Shown here piece after piece: positions 19,297-29,137 of a DNA stretch of 64,000 bases (within the stretch, counting starts at the first letter, position 1; every line of letters begins with the position of its first letter). The position numbers were made by a program, and so were the translations under genes. The stretch is from Paraglaciecola psychrophila 170 (GTDB taxonomy: Bacteria; Pseudomonadota; Gammaproteobacteria; Enterobacterales; Alteromonadaceae): assembly GCF_000347635.1 (NCBI RefSeq), contig NC_020514.1:2976001-3040000 (forward strand). The letters run 5' to 3'. Under the pieces are notes generated by a model. It ran no database searches and was not told where the DNA came from. It worked only from the letters and a program-made list of their open reading frames with translations.

Positions 19297-22212
19297 ATGA
19301 AAAAGTTTAGGAATAGTATAACTGCATTCGCAGTTGCTGCTGCTCTTGGTGTCTCGGGAACTGCGTTCGCATTAGACACTGGCGGTTTGAAAATAAGAGT
19401 GACTGACGCAAATGGTAGCCCAATCGCAGGTGCCACTGTATTAGTTCAAGCACCAGATGCTTTAGCTAGTAAAAACGCAGTGTCAGACGCAGACGGTTAT
19501 GTAACACTGCGAGGTTTAGACGCCTCTAACCAGTATACAGTGAGCATTAATGGTGCGAACGTGCAACCGTTTGAAGCAACAGACGTTCGAGTACAAACAG
19601 GAAAGAGCCTTAACCTTACTTATTCTTTATCTGGCACAGATTCTGATTTGGAAACCATTACAGTTTCTGGTCGTTCTATGGCTGCGATTGATACTACTTC
19701 AGCTACAACTGGTTTAGATATTACACTTGATATGACTGAGTCGCTTCCGACTGGTCGTTCTTATCAAAGTTATCTGCAACTTACTCCTGGTGTAAAACCA
19801 AGTGCAACTGGTAACCCATCTTCTAAATCCGGTGTTAACTACGCTGATGGTGGTGGTGTAACTGGTCAATCAACAGATAACGTCTATTACATTGATGGCG
19901 TAAACGTTACCGATAATTCATCAGGTACGTTTGGTGGCAACATCAACTCAGAAATCATTCAAGAACAGCAAGTTATTACTGGTGCTTTACCTGCTAAATA
20001 CGCTGGCGGCGGTGGTTTAGTATCAAGAGTTGTGACTAAATCTGGTGGTAATGAGTTTCATGGCTCTATTAACTATTATTTACAAAATGATAGTCTAGTA
20101 AGTGATGATGAAAATAAACCAAGTGCTGGCTTTTCAACTTTTGACACCGCTGTCACATTGGGCGGTCCAATTATTCAAGATAAGTTATGGTTTTTTGCTT
20201 CTTATCAAATAAAAAATCGTAAAGATGATGTGGCTAATCCTGATACAGGCTTAATTTCCCGTTCAGTTGAAAACGAGAGCACATTGGGTTTTGGTAAGGT
20301 AACTTGGCAAGCCACTGAAGATGATCGGTTAGTTGTTACTTATTTTAACGATCCTACAGACGTTTCTGGTCGCCGCGACTTCGACGTATTATCAAACCGT
20401 GACCGTTCACGAACTTCTGGTGGTGACAATTATAAAGTTGATTACTCACACACTTGGGATGATGTGGTCGTTAATGCTGGTTTTATGAGCCATGAATCAG
20501 AACTATCTGATCTTGCTAAAGATAAATCTACTCGTAATGATGTCGCTTATCTTACAGACGCCGCAACAGTAGGCCAAACAGATACCGACCTTGGTGGACT
20601 TGGCTCAGATACACTGCGTAATCGTAATAAAGAAAGTTCTTATATTAACATAGAGTATTACCTAGACACTGATTTTGGTTTCCATACTATTGAAGCTGGT
20701 TATTCAACAGAAACCAATGAAAACATAACCAACTTAGCTTATACAGGCGATGGCGCTCAATATACCTCTATTGCAGCCGCTGACTCAGGTGTTAGTTTTT
20801 CTGAATATACTGATGGTACTGAATGGGTGGGTAGTAAAGACATATCAAATGATGATATCCCGCGTATTGCTGCTGGTGCAGGTATATCTGAAGCAGATGT
20901 TGAAGCAATTGTATTTAACAGCACTGTTGGTAACCCAACAGGTGACGTTAACGCATATCGTATCATTCAAACTCAACAAGCTGAATCGAAGCTAGAAACT
21001 AAAGGGCAAACGTTCTATCTTCAAGATAAAATCATTATTGATGACCTAACCCTTAATATCGGTTTTCGCGCAGAAAAATGGGAGCATTTTGCATCAACTG
21101 GAGCGAAGATTTTTACCTTCGATTGGGACATTGCGCACCGTTTAAGTGCGGTTTATGATATTGATGGTGATGGCGATTCAAAAGTATGGGCTTTCGCAGG
21201 TCGTTATTATGACCCTATTCGTACAGATATGACATCTTTTGCGGGTAACCTAACGGGCTCTGTTCGCGAAGAGCAAGTGTTTGTTAACGGTGCATGGGAA
21301 ACTTTCCGTACTCGTGGCGGCGTTGGAACACAAGATGCTTTCTTTGCACCTACTACTAAAACACCTTATACCGATGAATATTTAATTGGGTATTCGAAAA
21401 ACCTTACCGAAGATACGAACATTTCTGTTACTTATACTAATCGTAAAACAAGAGATATCTTAGAAGATTACGATTTAGGTGTATATACTGAAGGTGGCCA
21501 GTTAGATGGTACAAGTTTGGCATTGCCATTGTCGTACTTCGGTTACACTGAAAACCCAGGTTCAAACTATGTTCTAGCCACATTGGAAGGTGGAAAACGT
21601 GATTATCAAGGTATCGAACTAACGTTTAATAAACTGCGTTCAGATAACTGGACCATGCGCGCGTCATATACATACAATGATGCTGAAGGTAACTCTAACT
21701 CTGATGGTAACGCAGATTTACAAGGTGATTTCTATTACTTAGATCCTCGTGCTCCAAACATGTACGATAAACAGCCAGGTAATATCGAACATTCTGCCAG
21801 AGTATTTGGTACGTATTTCTTCGATAATGGCTTTGAAATAGGTGCTATTTATAACTGGAATTCAGGTACTTTGTATAACAAAGCAACTAACGTATACGGA
21901 CGTTATGTACCTTTACGTGAAACTTCATCGTATGATTTTGGTGGCTATGATGGCACTTGGATTGCACCTGGCAATGTAGCAAGTGAAAGCACTCCGGCAT
22001 ATGGCACCTTAGATATGCGACTTAAATACAACTATGATTTTGCTGACGATTATAGTGCAGAATTCTTCTTAGACATCTTTAACGTCTTAGATGATCAAGC
22101 AACTATTGAAGAAGAAGCATTTATAGCTGGTAGTGGTTCATTCGACTTTGGTCAATCCAAAGATTGGGTTGAACCTCGTCGCTTCTACTTAGGCGCTAAA
22201 TTAATATTCTAA
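19297..22212 (+). CDS. Oar-like TonB-dependent receptor with N-terminal carboxypeptidase-regulatory-like domain
   Basis: A 971-aa outer-membrane receptor. After a signal peptide cleaved near GTAFA-LD, residues about 28-110 form a carboxypeptidase-regulatory/CNA-B-like beta-sandwich (LKIRVTDANGSPIAGATV, DADGYVTLRGL). Then come a TonB-box-like stretch LETITVSG and the plug domain (NVYYIDGVNVTDNSSG, EQQVITGALPAKYAGGGGLVSRVVTKSGGN interrupted by few changes). A large barrel follows, ending PRRFYLGAKLIF with a terminal Phe. This architecture is that of Oar-type receptors, which are linked to peptide or protein substrates and, in Myxococcus, to protein secretion. It has its own promoter with three 21-bp repeats and a strong terminator, so it is a monocistronic unit. 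Confidence 0.92.
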   Translation: MKKFRNSITAFAVAAALGVSGTAFALDTGGLKIRVTDANGSPIAGATVLVQAPDALASKNAVSDADGYVTLRGLDASNQYTVSINGANVQPFEATDVRVQTGKSLNLTYSLSGTDSDLETITVSGRSMAAIDTTSATTGLDITLDMTESLPTGRSYQSYLQLTPGVKPSATGNPSSKSGVNYADGGGVTGQSTDNVYYIDGVNVTDNSSGTFGGNINSEIIQEQQVITGALPAKYAGGGGLVSRVVTKSGGNEFHGSINYYLQNDSLVSDDENKPSAGFSTFDTAVTLGGPIIQDKLWFFASYQIKNRKDDVANPDTGLISRSVENESTLGFGKVTWQATEDDRLVVTYFNDPTDVSGRRDFDVLSNRDRSRTSGGDNYKVDYSHTWDDVVVNAGFMSHESELSDLAKDKSTRNDVAYLTDAATVGQTDTDLGGLGSDTLRNRNKESSYINIEYYLDTDFGFHTIEAGYSTETNENITNLAYTGDGAQYTSIAAADSGVSFSEYTDGTEWVGSKDISNDDIPRIAAGAGISEADVEAIVFNSTVGNPTGDVNAYRIIQTQQAESKLETKGQTFYLQDKIIIDDLTLNIGFRAEKWEHFASTGAKIFTFDWDIAHRLSAVYDIDGDGDSKVWAFAGRYYDPIRTDMTSFAGNLTGSVREEQVFVNGAWETFRTRGGVGTQDAFFAPTTKTPYTDEYLIGYSKNLTEDTNISVTYTNRKTRDILEDYDLGVYTEGGQLDGTSLALPLSYFGYTENPGSNYVLATLEGGKRDYQGIELTFNKLRSDNWTMRASYTYNDAEGNSNSDGNADLQGDFYYLDPRAPNMYDKQPGNIEHSARVFGTYFFDNGFEIGAIYNWNSGTLYNKATNVYGRYVPLRETSSYDFGGYDGTWIAPGNVASESTPAYGTLDMRLKYNYDFADDYSAEFFLDIFNVLDDQATIEEEAFIAGSGSFDFGQSKDWVEPRRFYLGAKLIF

Positions 22213-22237
22213 ATTTAATTTAAAATATTGTTTGCAT

Positions 22238-22275
22238 AAATAACCAGTAGTGAATAGCTACTGGTTATTTTTATT
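22238..22275 (+). terminator. Strong rho-independent terminator of the Oar-like receptor gene
   Basis: A perfect 13-bp stem AAATAACCAGTAG / CTACTGGTTATTT (22238-22250 and 22258-22270) with a 7-nt loop, followed by TTATT, 25 bp after the receptor stop codon. Confidence 0.9.
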
Positions 22276-22736
22276 CATTAAAAACCAAATTTACTTAATT
22301 GTACTAAGATGTTGATTTTGCGACGTTGTTTATAGACTTTCTGATCACTACAAAATTTAGCTTTAACAAGTACTATTTACTCGACGCAACTATTTTAGAT
22401 TGAAAATAGCTAAATCAACATTAGGTTGCAGTACAAAATTAGCCTCTCTCTTCTTATTAACTAGGTACAGCGGAGATTGAATCAATAATGATTCTACAAT
22501 TAACAATTTACGAATAACGACTTACAACAAATAAAATCGCTCGTTTAATATTTCACCATTACAATAATCAAACATTATTACGGGATCCCATAAAATCTAA
22601 AATCAAATCCTTAAACCAAATATTCCTTCAATCTTTATAGGGACAGCGTTTGAGCGGGATTTGGGGTAAGAGATGCCTACACAACGCAATCCTCGACTTG
22701 AATAATTATTTGTGGTGTATAAGAAACCCGTTAGTC
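22276..22736. other. Intergenic region with no recognised content
   Basis: About 460 bp of AT-rich sequence between the receptor terminator and the convergent drug/metabolite transporter gene. No open frame with a ribosome site and no repeat or hairpin of note was found on either strand. Confidence 0.5.
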
Positions 22737-23654
22737 CTAACTCTGCTCTATTGGTTTATCAGCTGCGAATAACCTTCTAAATCTGTGAACGGGTGTTAAC
22801 ACGACTATATTGCCAGTTAAAACCAAAACAAAACCAATGACAGTGCTTGATTGCCAAACAAACCCCTCAAACATCATACTCAATGTCACAGCCACGACTG
22901 GAAACAATACCACTGAATAACTTGCCTTTTCAGGGCCTATATCTTTTAGCAATACAAAGTAACAAGCAAATGCGATGACGGTACCAAATATGCTTAGATA
23001 CAGCAGTGATACAATATAAGGAAGCCGAGTATCGAAGCTAAACTCAGAACCGCTGATCAAGGTAAAGGTCAGAAGGAATAGACTGCCGTATAACATCCCC
23101 CATGCATTGCCCTGCATAATTCCAATATCGTTCTTGGAGTTGCGCACACTGGTCATATTCCCTAATGAGGCTACAAAAGTGCCAGCTAACGACAGTCCTA
23201 AACCGATGATCGCTTCACTGGCAAAATCTAGCGTTTTAACGTCTTGCCAAAACAACCCTATAATACCGGCGAGACCTAATGTTGCGCCTATAAAAATACG
23301 TGGTGCGATAGGTTTGCCAAAAAATATTCGGGTATTAATAATGTTCATTATTAATAATGTAGAGAACGCAATAGAGGTCATGGCTGAAGTTAAGTAGTCT
23401 TGAGCCCAATACAAAATCAGGTAATTAAATCCGAAGTTACAACAGGCTAAGGTCATAAAGAAAAGATGATTTTCAAGACTGAATTGCATTGGTAACTTTT
23501 TAATTAAGCAGTACACCCACATCAAAAGTGCAGCAATGGAGAAACGATAAACTAACGATACTTCAGGTGCTACAACACCTAACTGGTATTCGATGGCAAG
23601 CCATGTAGAGCCCCAAATCAGTACTGTTAGGACATATAAAACTGTGCTTCTCAT
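22737..23654 (-). CDS. EamA/DMT-superfamily transporter
   Basis: A 305-aa inner-membrane protein with ten hydrophobic segments in two EamA repeats (about residues 4-133 and 150-290). The first repeat opens LTVLIWGSTWLAIEYQLG, the typical WGSTW start of EamA exporters, and the second has YLSIFGTVIAFACYFVLLKDIGPEKAS near its end. Such proteins usually export amino acids, metabolites or amines, but the substrate is unknown. The ATG at 23654 is preceded by GAATGGAAAATCAATCAAA. Its promoter region contains the left end of the 233-bp inverted-repeat element only about 40 bp upstream, which may affect its expression. Confidence 0.9.
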   Translation of the reverse strand: MRSTVLYVLTVLIWGSTWLAIEYQLGVVAPEVSLVYRFSIAALLMWVYCLIKKLPMQFSLENHLFFMTLACCNFGFNYLILYWAQDYLTSAMTSIAFSTLLIMNIINTRIFFGKPIAPRIFIGATLGLAGIIGLFWQDVKTLDFASEAIIGLGLSLAGTFVASLGNMTSVRNSKNDIGIMQGNAWGMLYGSLFLLTFTLISGSEFSFDTRLPYIVSLLYLSIFGTVIAFACYFVLLKDIGPEKASYSVVLFPVVAVTLSMMFEGFVWQSSTVIGFVLVLTGNIVVLTPVHRFRRLFAADKPIEQS

Positions 23655-23692
23655 TTTGATTGATTTTCCATTCTAAAAACTATACGGCTATT

Positions 23693-23925
23693 TAACCTGA
23701 ACTCTGGATAAGACGTTCCGCGACCCTAAAAGTAATTATACCTAAAACAGTATGTCAGGTGGTTATAATTGATTTACTAGGCCAATAAATACATCCAGTG
23801 GAGCTATTATTGCGTTTATCGAGGCGAGCTTGTGAAGGAATAGCCAGCAATTGTGAGCAACTTCAATGAAGATAGGCGTAATAATAGCGGTACTGAACGG
23901 TAAGGTTTATCCAGAGCTCAGGTTA
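23693..23925. mobile_element. 233-bp MITE-like element bounded by 19-bp inverted repeats
   Basis: TAACCTGAACTCTGGATAA (23693-23711) is matched in inverted orientation by TTATCCAGAGCTCAGGTTA (23907-23925), 18 of 19 bases, with weaker similarity extending inward. The interior has no complete ORF. On the minus strand a short open stretch reads NCWLFLHKLASINAII. The size, terminal inverted repeats and lack of a transposase fit a miniature element. No convincing target duplication was found, and no second copy is in the window. Confidence 0.5.
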
Positions 23926-24373
23926 TTTGTGTTATTCGTTGCCTCGGATACGATAACGTTTTATTCCAGTTGAAACTTGCATCACTTTTAAGTGAATGTT
24001 GTCTCAGCCAAGCAGGAAAGTCTGTTTGACGAACAACATCTATTTCTAATAGAATTAATATTTGACACATTTCAGTGTTTTAGAGTCCTCTCTATCCCCA
24101 CGAACGGATATGAATTCTTATACAACCAACATTTCAGACTGATGAGATAAACGTTGTGAATTAAAAACCATTATTAAAATAAAATACACATTATTACCAA
24201 TATCAATCTTTCATTGCAAAAATAGGAATTCAAATAATAACGGATTAAATGAATTTTAACTCACAAGTAGCTGAAAAAGGTTTGCAGTAGATAATAAATT
24301 GGCATTAATTGATACATTCTATACCTACACGACTGTTAATATAATGTTATGTAAAAGTAAAAAAGGCTTTTTA
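23926..24373. other. Noncoding region upstream of the GMC oxidoreductase
   Basis: About 450 bp, very AT-rich toward the gene. An open frame from a TTG at 24299 runs into the oxidoreductase, but that 25-residue extension has no family similarity, so it is treated as leader. Nothing else was recognised. Confidence 0.5.
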
Positions 24374-25972
24374 ATGCAATTTGACTATATCATCATTGGT
24401 GCAGGTTCTGCAGGTTGTGTATTAGCTGCTCGCTTGTCAGAAAACCCAGATAATTCAGTGTGTTTGCTTGAAGCTGGCGGTCCTGATAGCAGTGTTTTAA
24501 TTCATGCACCTATAGGTGTGGCAGCCATGATGCCCACTAAAATTAATAATTGGGCCTTTAAAACTATTCCTCAAAAAGGCTTAAATGGTCGGCAAGGTTA
24601 TCAACCTAGAGGCAAAACTTTAGGGGGAAGCTCATCAACTAATGCCATGTTATACGTACGTGGAAATAAGTGGGATTATGATACTTGGGCCAGTTTAGGT
24701 AATGAAGGTTGGGCATATAAAGATGTACTACCTTATTTTAAAAAATCAGAAGGCAATGAAGTCTATTCTGACGAATTTCATAACAGCGAAGGTCCCCTAG
24801 GCGTATCAAACCCTACTGATGCTAGCAATCTTAATAATATGTTCTTTAGTGCATGCGAGGAACATGGCATCCCTTTTATAGACGACTTTAATGGTGCTAA
24901 GCAAGAAGGTGCATTTTTTTATCAAAGAACGGTTAAAAACGGTGAACGTTGCAGTGCGGCAAAAGCATTTTTAACTCCTAACTTATCTAGGCCTAACTTA
25001 ACGGTTATCACGCACGCTGTGACAGAAAAGATCTTGTTCGCAGATAAAAAAGCCGTAGGAGTGCGTTATAAAAAAGCTAACCAGTCAGTGGAAATCAAAT
25101 CCACTAAAGAGGTTATTCTCAGTGCGGGTGCGTTTGGTTCTCCACAAATATTGATGTTATCTGGAGTCGGAGCGACCCAGCATCTATCAGAAAAAGGCAT
25201 AGCCAGTGTTCATGATTTAGCGGGCGTTGGGCAAAATCTACAAGACCATATAGATTATGTGCAAACTTACAAAGTATCCAGTAAGGCAGATACCTTCGGT
25301 ATATCTCTAACTGGAGGATTTAGGATTATTAAATCCATGTTCCAATGGAAAAAAAGTAGGACTGGCAAAATCACCAGTACCTTGGCTGAATCAGGGGCTT
25401 TTTTCCATACTAAAGAGGGATTGAGTGCTCCAGACGCACAATTTGTTTTTGTTCCTGGGATTGTTGACGATCATGCGAGAAAAATAAACATGGGCCATGG
25501 CTATAGCTGTCATATTACGGTCTGTCGTCCTGAAAGTCGCGGCGAAGTGAAATTAAAGAGCACCGATCCAACAGACACGTTGTTGATCGATCCAAATTTC
25601 TTGGGTGACGAAAAAGATATGCAAACTATCATGGCTGGAGCGCAAAAAATGCAGACGATTTTAGAAGCTGATGCGTTCAGTGAGATAAGAAAAAATATGC
25701 TGTATTTAGTCGAAAAAAGTAATGAACAGCAATTAGAGCAAGACATACGTAACCGTGCAGACACCCAATACCATCCAGTAGGAACCTGTAAGATGGGACC
25801 TGCAACAGATATTTTGGCGGTGGTAGACTCTGAGTTGAGAGTTCATGGTTTACAAAGTTTAAGGGTAGTCGATGCCTCTATCATGCCTAATTTGGTAAGT
25901 GGCAATACCAATGCGCCCACCATCATGATTGCTGAAAAAGCTGCAGATATGATCTTAGCAGCTAATGCCTAG
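24374..25972 (+). CDS. GMC-family FAD-dependent alcohol dehydrogenase (AlkJ/LaoA/choline dehydrogenase-like)
   Basis: A 532-aa flavoprotein that oxidises a primary alcohol to the aldehyde, probably passing electrons to the quinone pool. The ADP-binding motif is [17 protein letters not shown] (residues about 5-21). The GMC signatures [15 protein letters not shown] (near 83-97) and [15 protein letters not shown] are present, with catalytic His467 in [11 protein letters not shown] and the partner asparagine in SGNTNAPT. The start is the ATG at 24374, with AAGG 7 bases upstream, not the TTG at 24299. The closest named relatives by motif are AlkJ and LaoA, which handle medium- and long-chain alcohols; choline dehydrogenase is an alternative, but no betaine genes are nearby. 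It is convergent with an acyl-CoA ligase and aldehyde dehydrogenase pair. Confidence 0.9.
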   Translation: MQFDYIIIGAGSAGCVLAARLSENPDNSVCLLEAGGPDSSVLIHAPIGVAAMMPTKINNWAFKTIPQKGLNGRQGYQPRGKTLGGSSSTNAMLYVRGNKWDYDTWASLGNEGWAYKDVLPYFKKSEGNEVYSDEFHNSEGPLGVSNPTDASNLNNMFFSACEEHGIPFIDDFNGAKQEGAFFYQRTVKNGERCSAAKAFLTPNLSRPNLTVITHAVTEKILFADKKAVGVRYKKANQSVEIKSTKEVILSAGAFGSPQILMLSGVGATQHLSEKGIASVHDLAGVGQNLQDHIDYVQTYKVSSKADTFGISLTGGFRIIKSMFQWKKSRTGKITSTLAESGAFFHTKEGLSAPDAQFVFVPGIVDDHARKINMGHGYSCHITVCRPESRGEVKLKSTDPTDTLLIDPNFLGDEKDMQTIMAGAQKMQTILEADAFSEIRKNMLYLVEKSNEQQLEQDIRNRADTQYHPVGTCKMGPATDILAVVDSELRVHGLQSLRVVDASIMPNLVSGNTNAPTIMIAEKAADMILAANA

Positions 25973-26000
25973 CCAACATATTTAAACTCCACCCCCATAA

Positions 26001-26031
26001 AAAAGCGAAGGTAAATAAAACCTTCGCCTTT
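26001..26031. terminator. Bidirectional terminator between the GMC oxidoreductase and acyl-CoA ligase genes
   Basis: Stem GCGAAGG (26005-26011) / CCTTCGC (26021-26027) with an A-rich 9-nt loop. It is flanked by AAAA on the left and CTTT on the right, so it can act in both directions between the convergent genes. Confidence 0.75.
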
Positions 26032-26063
26032 AAATATCGGTGAAGTGTCATCCTAAATATTGT

Positions 26064-27623
26064 CTATTTGCGGAGTTCTCTGCGTAATAATTTACCTACA
26101 GATGACTTAGGCAGTTCTTGCATAAAAACGATTTTTTTCGGGACTTTGTAAGCAGTCAACATTACTTTGCAATGTTCTAATATGTCACTTTCTGACACCT
26201 CAGATTTAACAGTGATGTAAGCACAGACTTTTTCGCCAGTTTTTTCGTCTGGCTCGCCGATAACAGCAGCCTCTAATATTGCATCATGTTGAGACAGTAC
26301 ATCTTCAATCTCATTCGGATACACATTAAAACCAGAAACAATAATCATGTCTTTTAAACGGTCGACAATCTTAATCGTACCATCCTCTAAGCAAATACCC
26401 ACATCCCCAGTTTTGAAAAAACCGTCTTGGGTTATAGCCTTCGCTGTTTCTTCAGGCATATTCCAATAACCCGCCATAACTTGTGGACCTTTAACCACAA
26501 TTTGGCCTTCTTCAACAATCTGATCATTCTCATCCCAAAGTTGAATTTCAGTGCCCTCTACCGGCCTGCCTACAGTGCCAAGGCGCTCTTTACCTGGTCG
26601 GTTAAAACACACCACCGGTGACGTCTCAGATAATCCATAACCTTCTGAAATAGAACAGCCAGTAGTGGTTTTCCACATATCAACCGCGGTTGATGTCAGA
26701 GCTGTGCCACCTGATATGGTTATTTTTAAAGCAGAAAAATCTAAGACTTTAAATTCAGGATGCATACATAAACCTACAAACAAAGTGTTAATGCCCGCAA
26801 AACCAGTGAATTTAAAAGGTTTGATAGCCTGTATAAAAGCATCCATATCTCGTGGATTAGGGATTAATATATTCAGGTTACCGCTAGTAGTAAATACCAA
26901 CATATTTACGCTGAATGCGTAGATATGGTAAAGCGGTAAAGGACAAACAAATATTTCTTCTCCTTCCGTGCAACCATCCTTCAACACTAATCGAGTCTGT
27001 TCTGCATTAGACATTATGTTGCTATGTGTTAAGCAGGCGCCTTTTGAAACACCAGTGGTGCCACCTGTATACTGCAGCACAGCATTGTCATTAATTGAGA
27101 TAGCCGGTCTAGGGGCTAATACGGCATCTGCATACTCAGTTAATATTTGATTTAGACCAACACAACCAATAGGCGCTGTCATATCACCAGTTAATAAATC
27201 GGTAGCCGCAGTGGTAATAATCAACTGTATGTCAGTATGCTCTTTAACTTCATTGAATTTTGGCAATAAATCAGTCAATAAAATAATCGCTTTAGCACCA
27301 GAATCTTTAAATTGATGCTGCATTTCTCTGGGGGTATATAAAGGATTAGTGTTAACAATGATTAATCCTGCACGAAACGCGGCATAAGCGGCAATTGGAT
27401 ACTGATTCAAATTAGGTAGTTGGATCACTATTCTATCACCCGGCGACAAACTTTCTTGCTGCTGAAGCCAGCAAGCCAGAGCCTTAGATTGTGCGTCAAT
27501 TTGGGCAAAGCTCAAGGTTTGGCCTAAACACGAAAACGCAGGCTTATCGGCATATTTCAATAAACAATGCTCAAGAAGGTCTGCAATATTATCGAACTCA
27601 AGATTGATAAGTGTCTGGGTCAT
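26064..27623 (-). CDS. Long-chain fatty acid--CoA ligase (FadD-like AMP-forming ligase)
   Basis: Activates a carboxylic acid to its CoA thioester through an acyl-adenylate. The 519-aa protein carries the AMP-binding P-loop YTGGTTGVSKG (185-195), the ISGGTAL segment, GYGLSETSPVVCFN, the hinge-region TGDVG...DRLKDMIIVSGFNVYPNEIE and the C-terminal PKSSVGKLLRREL with the catalytic lysine. Sequence style is that of FadD, somewhat shorter than the 560-aa E. coli enzyme. It is co-directional with the aldehyde dehydrogenase upstream (21-bp gap), so the acid made by that enzyme would be its natural substrate. Substrate chain length or aromaticity cannot be read from sequence. Confidence 0.92.
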   Translation of the reverse strand: MTQTLINLEFDNIADLLEHCLLKYADKPAFSCLGQTLSFAQIDAQSKALACWLQQQESLSPGDRIVIQLPNLNQYPIAAYAAFRAGLIIVNTNPLYTPREMQHQFKDSGAKAIILLTDLLPKFNEVKEHTDIQLIITTAATDLLTGDMTAPIGCVGLNQILTEYADAVLAPRPAISINDNAVLQYTGGTTGVSKGACLTHSNIMSNAEQTRLVLKDGCTEGEEIFVCPLPLYHIYAFSVNMLVFTTSGNLNILIPNPRDMDAFIQAIKPFKFTGFAGINTLFVGLCMHPEFKVLDFSALKITISGGTALTSTAVDMWKTTTGCSISEGYGLSETSPVVCFNRPGKERLGTVGRPVEGTEIQLWDENDQIVEEGQIVVKGPQVMAGYWNMPEETAKAITQDGFFKTGDVGICLEDGTIKIVDRLKDMIIVSGFNVYPNEIEDVLSQHDAILEAAVIGEPDEKTGEKVCAYITVKSEVSESDILEHCKVMLTAYKVPKKIVFMQELPKSSVGKLLRRELRK

Positions 27624-27644
27624 AGTTATTCTTCTTAGTTGCTA

Positions 27645-29060
27645 CTAGCGAATATAAAGCTTGTAAATAAGGTTATGCACGGCTGTGCCAAAAGGAGGAA
27701 ATAAAAATTTTCCAAAGCTGACACGCCCGCGCGACAAAATGGATTTTGCATGAGAGAAGGTCTTAAAGCCTTCTGAACCATGATAACTTCCCATACCAGA
27801 AGAGCCTACCCCTCCAAACGGTAAGTCTTCAGCAGCCACATGAAAAGCCGCATCATTAATGCATACACCTCCTGAATGAGTACTTTTTAAAATTTGGTCC
27901 TGACAGGCTTTGTTAAAACTATATATATACAAAGCAAGAGGACGCTCGTCTGCGTTTATATAGTCAATCGCCTGCTGTAACGCGTCATATTCAACAATAG
28001 GCAACAGCGGGCCAAATATTTCTTGCTGCATGACCAGCATTTCTTTATTGACACCATGTATTAAAGTGAGCGGCATTTGTCTGGTTTTTGAACAACCAGG
28101 ATCACTACCTAAAGGCGTAATAACCGCTCCTTTAGCTTGAGCATCGTCGATTAATAATTGTAAGCGAGCATGTTGAGCTGGATTGATCACACTGGTGTAA
28201 TCTTTATTGTCCTTTACCGATGGGTACATACGCTCAAATGTTTTCTCGATCGCATCAATTAACTGCTGAGTTTTTCCTTTAGGACAAAAAATATAATCTG
28301 GTGCAACGCAGGTTTGACCGGCATTCAGAGTTTTACCCAAAATAAAACGTTCTACGGCAGTATTAATATCCATATCATCAGCAATAATAGCAGGTGATTT
28401 TCCACCTAACTCTAATGTGACAGGTACCAGGTGCTCGGCTGCAGCACGCATCACTAATTTCCCAACATTAGTTGAGCCCGTAAAAAACAAGTGGTCAAAA
28501 GGCAGAGAGGAAAATGCAGCAGCAACACTCGCATCGCCTTCAACAATGCTTATTTTATTAGGCTCAAAATATTTGTCTACTAATTGCTTAATGATACTTG
28601 CAGTATGAGGTGTGTATTCAGACATTTTTATCATGGCTTTATTGCCTGCGGCCAGCGCGGCAGTGAGTGGGCCTAAGCCTAAAAACACCGGATAGTTCCA
28701 AGGCACAATGATGCCTATCACACCCAATGGCTGATATTCCACTCTGGCAGATGCAGGCTGAAGTAACATACTTAGGTGTCGCTTACTGGGTTTCATCCAT
28801 TTCTTTAGACGGTCAAGAGAGTAGTTGATCCCTTGCACTGTGGTGAGGATATCACCAATTTTTGAATCATCACTAGAGCGGCTTCCAAAATCCTGATCCA
28901 TTGCCTTTATTAAAGCATCCTGATTTTCCAGCAATAACGCTTTTAATGCTTTTAAATCTTGTTGTCTTTGCTGAATTTCAGGAAAAGGCGTTTTCTTAAA
29001 GGAGTTTTTGAGTGTTGTTAGGATGTCAGTTAAATCGGTTTTTATAGCGTCTTCAATCAT
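27645..29060 (-). CDS. Aldehyde dehydrogenase, coniferyl-aldehyde-dehydrogenase-like
   Basis: NAD(P)-dependent oxidation of an aldehyde to the acid. The 471-aa ALDH has PWNYPVFLGLGPLTAALAAGN (129-140 core), the FTGSTNVGK nucleotide loop (203-211), general base Glu217 in LELGGKSP and nucleophile Cys251 in GQTCVAPDY. The GQTCVAPD context and the ~470-aa length are those of the CalB/fatty-aldehyde (class 3) branch that has a C-terminal hydrophobic tail. Here the tail SFGKFLFPPFGTAVHNLIYKL may anchor it to the membrane. It lies in a likely AraC-aldh-ligase unit on the minus strand. A TAGA microsatellite sits in its upstream gap. Confidence 0.92.
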   Translation of the reverse strand: MIEDAIKTDLTDILTTLKNSFKKTPFPEIQQRQQDLKALKALLLENQDALIKAMDQDFGSRSSDDSKIGDILTTVQGINYSLDRLKKWMKPSKRHLSMLLQPASARVEYQPLGVIGIIVPWNYPVFLGLGPLTAALAAGNKAMIKMSEYTPHTASIIKQLVDKYFEPNKISIVEGDASVAAAFSSLPFDHLFFTGSTNVGKLVMRAAAEHLVPVTLELGGKSPAIIADDMDINTAVERFILGKTLNAGQTCVAPDYIFCPKGKTQQLIDAIEKTFERMYPSVKDNKDYTSVINPAQHARLQLLIDDAQAKGAVITPLGSDPGCSKTRQMPLTLIHGVNKEMLVMQQEIFGPLLPIVEYDALQQAIDYINADERPLALYIYSFNKACQDQILKSTHSGGVCINDAAFHVAAEDLPFGGVGSSGMGSYHGSEGFKTFSHAKSILSRGRVSFGKFLFPPFGTAVHNLIYKLYIR

Positions 29061-29116
29061 TATTTTGCCTTTTCCGAATAGGTTATATCAAGAGTAATTT
29101 ATACTCGAAGATGATA

Positions 29117-29134
29117 TAGATAGATAGATAGATA
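29117..29134. repeat. TAGA tetranucleotide microsatellite
   Basis: (TAGA)4TA between the stop codon of the AraC regulator and the start of the aldehyde dehydrogenase gene, 57 bp before the latter. Such tracts can change length by slippage. It lies outside coding sequence, so only spacing of regulatory signals would change. Confidence 0.85.
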
Positions 29135-29137
29135 AAT

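Noticed and set aside
24299..24373. 25-residue N-terminal extension of the GMC dehydrogenase from a TTG
   Set aside because: The extension has no family similarity and no signal-peptide character, and the downstream ATG has a proper ribosome site directly before the FAD motif.
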